A program made the position numbers and the translations under genes. Under the pieces are notes generated by a model, which was not told the DNA's origin, searched no databases, and was given only the letters and a program-made list of their open reading frames with translations. Of a stretch of DNA of 64,000 nucleotides, positions 61,514 to 64,000 are shown one piece after another (position 1 is the stretch's first letter; each line of letters opens with the position of its first letter). The stretch is from JAPLDB01 sp038206355 (GTDB lineage: Bacteria > Bacteroidota > Bacteroidia > AKYH767-A > 2013-40CM-41-45): assembly GCA_038206355.1 (NCBI GenBank), contig JBBRAY010000003.1:1-64000 (forward strand), written 5' to 3'.

Positions 61514-61553
61514 CCCCAAAAATAATCTTTATGATGAGCGATTATTTTTGGGG
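61514..61553 (-). terminator. Strong terminator of the outer-membrane protein gene
   Basis: CCCCAAAAATAATC and GATTATTTTTGGGG, perfect 14-bp arms, 12-nt loop; the minus strand continues TTTTGTTTT. It separates the 62252 gene from the 61466 motif. Confidence 0.85.
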
Positions 61554-61586
61554 CCAGTGTATTCCGTTACTTACAATTATCGTTTT

Positions 61587-62252
61587 TTAAAATCCAAAAG
61601 CGAGACCTGCCGTAAATGCTAAACCTGTATTATGAACAGGATCAGAACCGGAAGGAGGGTTTTTTACGATATCAATTGCATCCGCATGATAAGAGGCGTC
61701 TAAATCAAGCCACACAGACTCCGCCAGCTTAAAATTAATTCCGAGGCCGGCCAATACTCCAATGTCAAATCGATTATATTTATCTGTTGCGGCGCTTGTT
61801 CCTTCAAATGCAGTAACAGAATTAGGTGTCGATGCCAATAATTCTGATTTATGTTTTGCAGAGAGTAAAAATGCCATGCCCGGTCCTGCAAATATTTTCG
61901 GACGGACGGCATCTTCCTGCTTACGAAAAAAAATAGTGAATGGAACATTCACTCGTAAATAATTCAGGTCTGCCTTGAATTGGTAACGGCTCTCATTATT
62001 ACCATCATTCACTTCAAAAACATACTTAGCACCTTCATTTGAATAAAGCAGATCCACCCCAATACCAAAGTGTTCAACAAAGCTGTACATCAGAAAACCT
62101 CCTGCTGTAACTCCTGCCTTTGATTCAAGGTTGTCGAGGTTAGTAAGGTTCGAAATATTGACACCTGCTTTGGGACCAAGTGATAGGGTCTGGCTCATTC
62201 CCGCACAGGAAATGGCGATAAATGTTGCAATTAAAATAATTTGTTTTTTCAT
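61587..62252 (-). CDS. Porin-family outer-membrane beta-barrel (PorT/OmpA-like)
   Basis: 221-aa exported protein: signal peptide (IILIATFIAISCAGMSQ) and an eight-stranded barrel of the outer membrane protein beta-barrel type (LGPKAGVNISNLTN, VTAGGFLMYSFVEHFGIGVDL, VNVPFTIFFR, FAGPGMAFLLS, LAGLGINFKLAESVWLDLDA, GLAFTAGLAFGF) ending in Phe. Role unknown; common in Bacteroidota. The TGGCAT motif lies 44 nt upstream and a strong terminator follows. Confidence 0.88.
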   Translation of the reverse strand: MKKQIILIATFIAISCAGMSQTLSLGPKAGVNISNLTNLDNLESKAGVTAGGFLMYSFVEHFGIGVDLLYSNEGAKYVFEVNDGNNESRYQFKADLNYLRVNVPFTIFFRKQEDAVRPKIFAGPGMAFLLSAKHKSELLASTPNSVTAFEGTSAATDKYNRFDIGVLAGLGINFKLAESVWLDLDASYHADAIDIVKNPPSGSDPVHNTGLAFTAGLAFGF

Positions 62253-62279
62253 AATATTTAGAATTTGTTTCCTGACTTA

Positions 62280-62296
62280 TTGAAAAATATATGCCA
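62280..62296 (-). promoter_or_regulatory. TGGCAY motif of the outer-membrane protein gene
   Basis: Minus strand reads TGGCATATATTTTTCAA, 44 nt upstream of the ATG at 62252. Confidence 0.65.
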
Positions 62297-62530
62297 ATAC
62301 TTAAACTAAGAGGTTGCTACCATTCTAGTCAATAAGTAAAAAAAAATAAAGTCCGTATTTTTACTATTGATATTTTTCGAGAATTGTTTGCATCACTATG
62401 TATGCGGCACAACAACCGGATGCATTGTTTTGATCACCTGTTATTAATAAACCTAAAGAATATAAGCGGGAATCGGATTTACTTTGCTAAAAATGAAATA
62501 AAAATAAGTTTGAGAATTTCATTTCATATT
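62297..62530. other. Intergenic region between divergent motif-driven genes
   Basis: No gene seen. The two flanking TGGCAY motifs point away from each other, so the region separates the two transcripts. It is AT-rich with no notable hairpin. Confidence 0.4.
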
Positions 62531-62547
62531 TGGCACATTTTTTTTAA
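62531..62547 (+). promoter_or_regulatory. TGGCAY motif of the DUF4056 gene
   Basis: Reads TGGCACATTTTTTTTAA, 40 nt upstream of the ATG at 62571. Very strong match. Confidence 0.7.
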
Positions 62548-62570
62548 CTGATTCTAAAATAGAGCTTTTA

Positions 62571-63809
62571 ATGAAGTTATTTAAACTTACCATACCCATT
62601 TCCCTGTTGATTTTATCTTTTTATTCTTTTGCAGGTGGAAATGAGTCAGGACATGCAGCAATAACTCAACATTTATATTCCTATTATCCGGACCAATTAA
62701 CCAACCCGCAAAAGAAATCCAGGAATACAATGGCGCAATTCGGATATAACCTCTCGTATTTTTCAATCCCGGTTTTTCCAATTACTTCATTTATTAATCC
62801 TGATAATTTTGGAATCCACTCCTATTCACAACCGGGAAGCAAGGAAAAAAATGGTAGTCTCTATACTTGCAGGGGAGGATTCATTGATTTCTCGCATTTA
62901 CGCGCCGCAATAGACTGGACCGTTTATCTCGCTTTTTCAATATATATAGATACAGATGAAATTGAGTTGACTCCGGAAGCCGGAGATCTGACATTGCATT
63001 TTAAAAATACGTCGTCATTATCATCGAATGACATAGTCGAGTTGGCTCAGAAAATTGCATTCGAACGTCTTGAATGGCATGAAATAGCAAGTTGGCACTA
63101 TCATCCCCCATTTCATTCTCGAAGCGATCAGCAGTCGGCGTTCACTCCGGAAGATACGTACTCAAACTTTTTAGGAACTACTATTGGTAAAAAAATTGCA
63201 CTCCGGATTCTGGATAATTTAGAATCCCGTCCATTTGCTGAAATTGCTACTGAGGAAATTGAATTTGCAATTGCCAAACTTGATCCCGTTGAACATAAAA
63301 AGCAAAGCAAAATGGCTTATGACATTGTGGATCGGCACAAACAGTTGCGGTTACCTGTAAATCAGAGAAACAGCGATGTCTGGTGGGACAGCAGGATTCT
63401 CTTCCGCGACCAACGATATATTTTTAAAAGAGATATTGATCTGGGTCCGGAGATAGATCCATGGCTTGTTCCTCAAGCAAATGAATTAGGCTGTTCTGAT
63501 GTACAGTTCCCTGAAATATTAATCGTGCCTGAAATTGCCAGTACCGGAGTTTCATTTTATACTTACTATGATTTTTTAATTTCTCCCGATACGGCTATGT
63601 TTTATAATCAGTACCACAAACAAATTCATACTCCAATTCCTCCATTTACTACCAATCATATGAATGCTGTGGTTCGTATTATTGTATCAGAAATGGAAGA
63701 CGTTCTTAGTCCCGGATTTGATAAACGGGATTGCGCTGATCCGGTGCCGGATTATAAAAAAGTAAAATGGGTGGGTTTGGCATCTCTGACGAATAAGAGC
63801 AGGAAATGA
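62571..63809 (+). CDS. DUF4056 domain protein, exported
   Basis: 412-aa exported protein: signal peptide (LTIPISLLILSFYSFA) then a long domain with CRGGFIDFSHLRAAIDWTVY, IAFERLEWHEIASWHYHPPF, FTPEDTYSNFLGTTIGKK and ILRD-like late segments, matching DUF4056. His/Glu-rich (EWHEIASWHYH), possibly a metal or substrate site. Family function is unknown. It has the strongest TGGCAC match in the window, 40 nt before the ATG. Confidence 0.8.
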   Translation: MKLFKLTIPISLLILSFYSFAGGNESGHAAITQHLYSYYPDQLTNPQKKSRNTMAQFGYNLSYFSIPVFPITSFINPDNFGIHSYSQPGSKEKNGSLYTCRGGFIDFSHLRAAIDWTVYLAFSIYIDTDEIELTPEAGDLTLHFKNTSSLSSNDIVELAQKIAFERLEWHEIASWHYHPPFHSRSDQQSAFTPEDTYSNFLGTTIGKKIALRILDNLESRPFAEIATEEIEFAIAKLDPVEHKKQSKMAYDIVDRHKQLRLPVNQRNSDVWWDSRILFRDQRYIFKRDIDLGPEIDPWLVPQANELGCSDVQFPEILIVPEIASTGVSFYTYYDFLISPDTAMFYNQYHKQIHTPIPPFTTNHMNAVVRIIVSEMEDVLSPGFDKRDCADPVPDYKKVKWVGLASLTNKSRK

Positions 63810-64000
63810 ATTCCCCCGATTGCACTCCATTCCAGAATATCTGTATTCGTCAATGCTGAATAACCAATCAGTATCTGCATAGTGCGTTATCATTTGCAAC
63901 TTCTTTAACACAGATGCCATTCGCAAACTTTTAAATATCAATGTGCGCGTGGCGGTTTGAAATATCACAGTACTGTTCCCGGGATATTGCTTGTATGTTC
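63810..64000. other. Right edge, no confirmed gene
   Basis: A minus-strand frame from 63968 reads reasonably for about 50 codons (MASVLKKLQMITHYADTDW), but its second half is antisense to the DUF4056 gene. Not called as a gene. Confidence 0.3.

Noticed and set aside
63687..63968. Minus-strand frame of 93 aa at the right edge
   Set aside because: Half of it is antisense to the DUF4056 gene, and the readable part is short and unrecognised.
1..64000. tRNA genes, CRISPR arrays, insertion sequences, prophage
   Set aside because: No cloverleaf-like GGTTCRAAT patterns, regularly spaced repeats, transposases or integrases were seen.

Overview
The window looks like a chromosome segment of a Bacteroidota bacterium, probably from the Chitinophagales/Sphingobacteriales side. 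The evidence is AT-rich DNA, a lipoprotein TamA (TamL) next to TamB, a cupredoxin with a type IX-style C-terminal sorting domain, DUF4142, DUF4199 and DUF6600 proteins, giant multi-PAS histidine kinases, and single-domain response regulators that start with DDD. I saw no tRNA, rRNA, IS element or CRISPR array.

Layout. 1-10 kb holds small, mostly minus-strand stress-type genes (SRPBCC, DUF3606, YciE-like ferritin, DUF4142) and two response regulators, with remnants: an NADH dehydrogenase lacking its C terminus, a patatin-like tail and short decayed ORFs. 10-21.6 kb is an envelope block: TamL, DUF4199, two AI-2E family permeases, TamB and a YihY-type membrane protein. 22.2-42.9 kb is a plus-strand signalling block. 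It contains a CheB-CheR-8xPAS-kinase fusion of 2062 aa, a KaiC, two tandem KaiB proteins, a 6-PAS kinase, a response regulator, a kinase with about ten sensor domains, and an NtrC/NtrB-like pair with an extra receiver. 43-64 kb returns to stress and envelope accessory genes: cupredoxin, SDR, DUF6600, an outer-membrane barrel, tiny secreted proteins, a AAA ATPase, YqgE, an FMN reductase, a FAD-Rieske oxidoreductase, a MEDS protein with a receiver, a CHASE3 kinase and DUF4056.

The most striking signal is a repeated non-coding motif, TGGCAY followed about 4-6 nt later by a T-run. It occurs at 23 places, 20 of good quality and three weaker. Nearly all sit about 27-90 nt upstream of a start codon and point at that gene. 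They precede most of the small stress-type genes in the two flanking accessory regions and none of the genes in the Kai/PAS-kinase block. Following the motif led to unannotated short genes (for example a 43-aa basic protein at 53.9 kb, a 51-aa Lmo0937-like membrane protein and a 58-aa coiled-coil protein) and to an RNA-like hairpin at 55.5 kb. The first half resembles a sigma-54 -24 element, and a sigma-54 activator is encoded at 39.6 kb, but the -12 GC is mostly missing. The factor that reads the motif is therefore unknown.

A reasonable model is that the Kai/PAS-kinase block senses redox, light, time or metabolic state and feeds single-domain receivers, while the flanking regions are a stress regulon sharing the TGGCAY element. 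The link between the two is inference.
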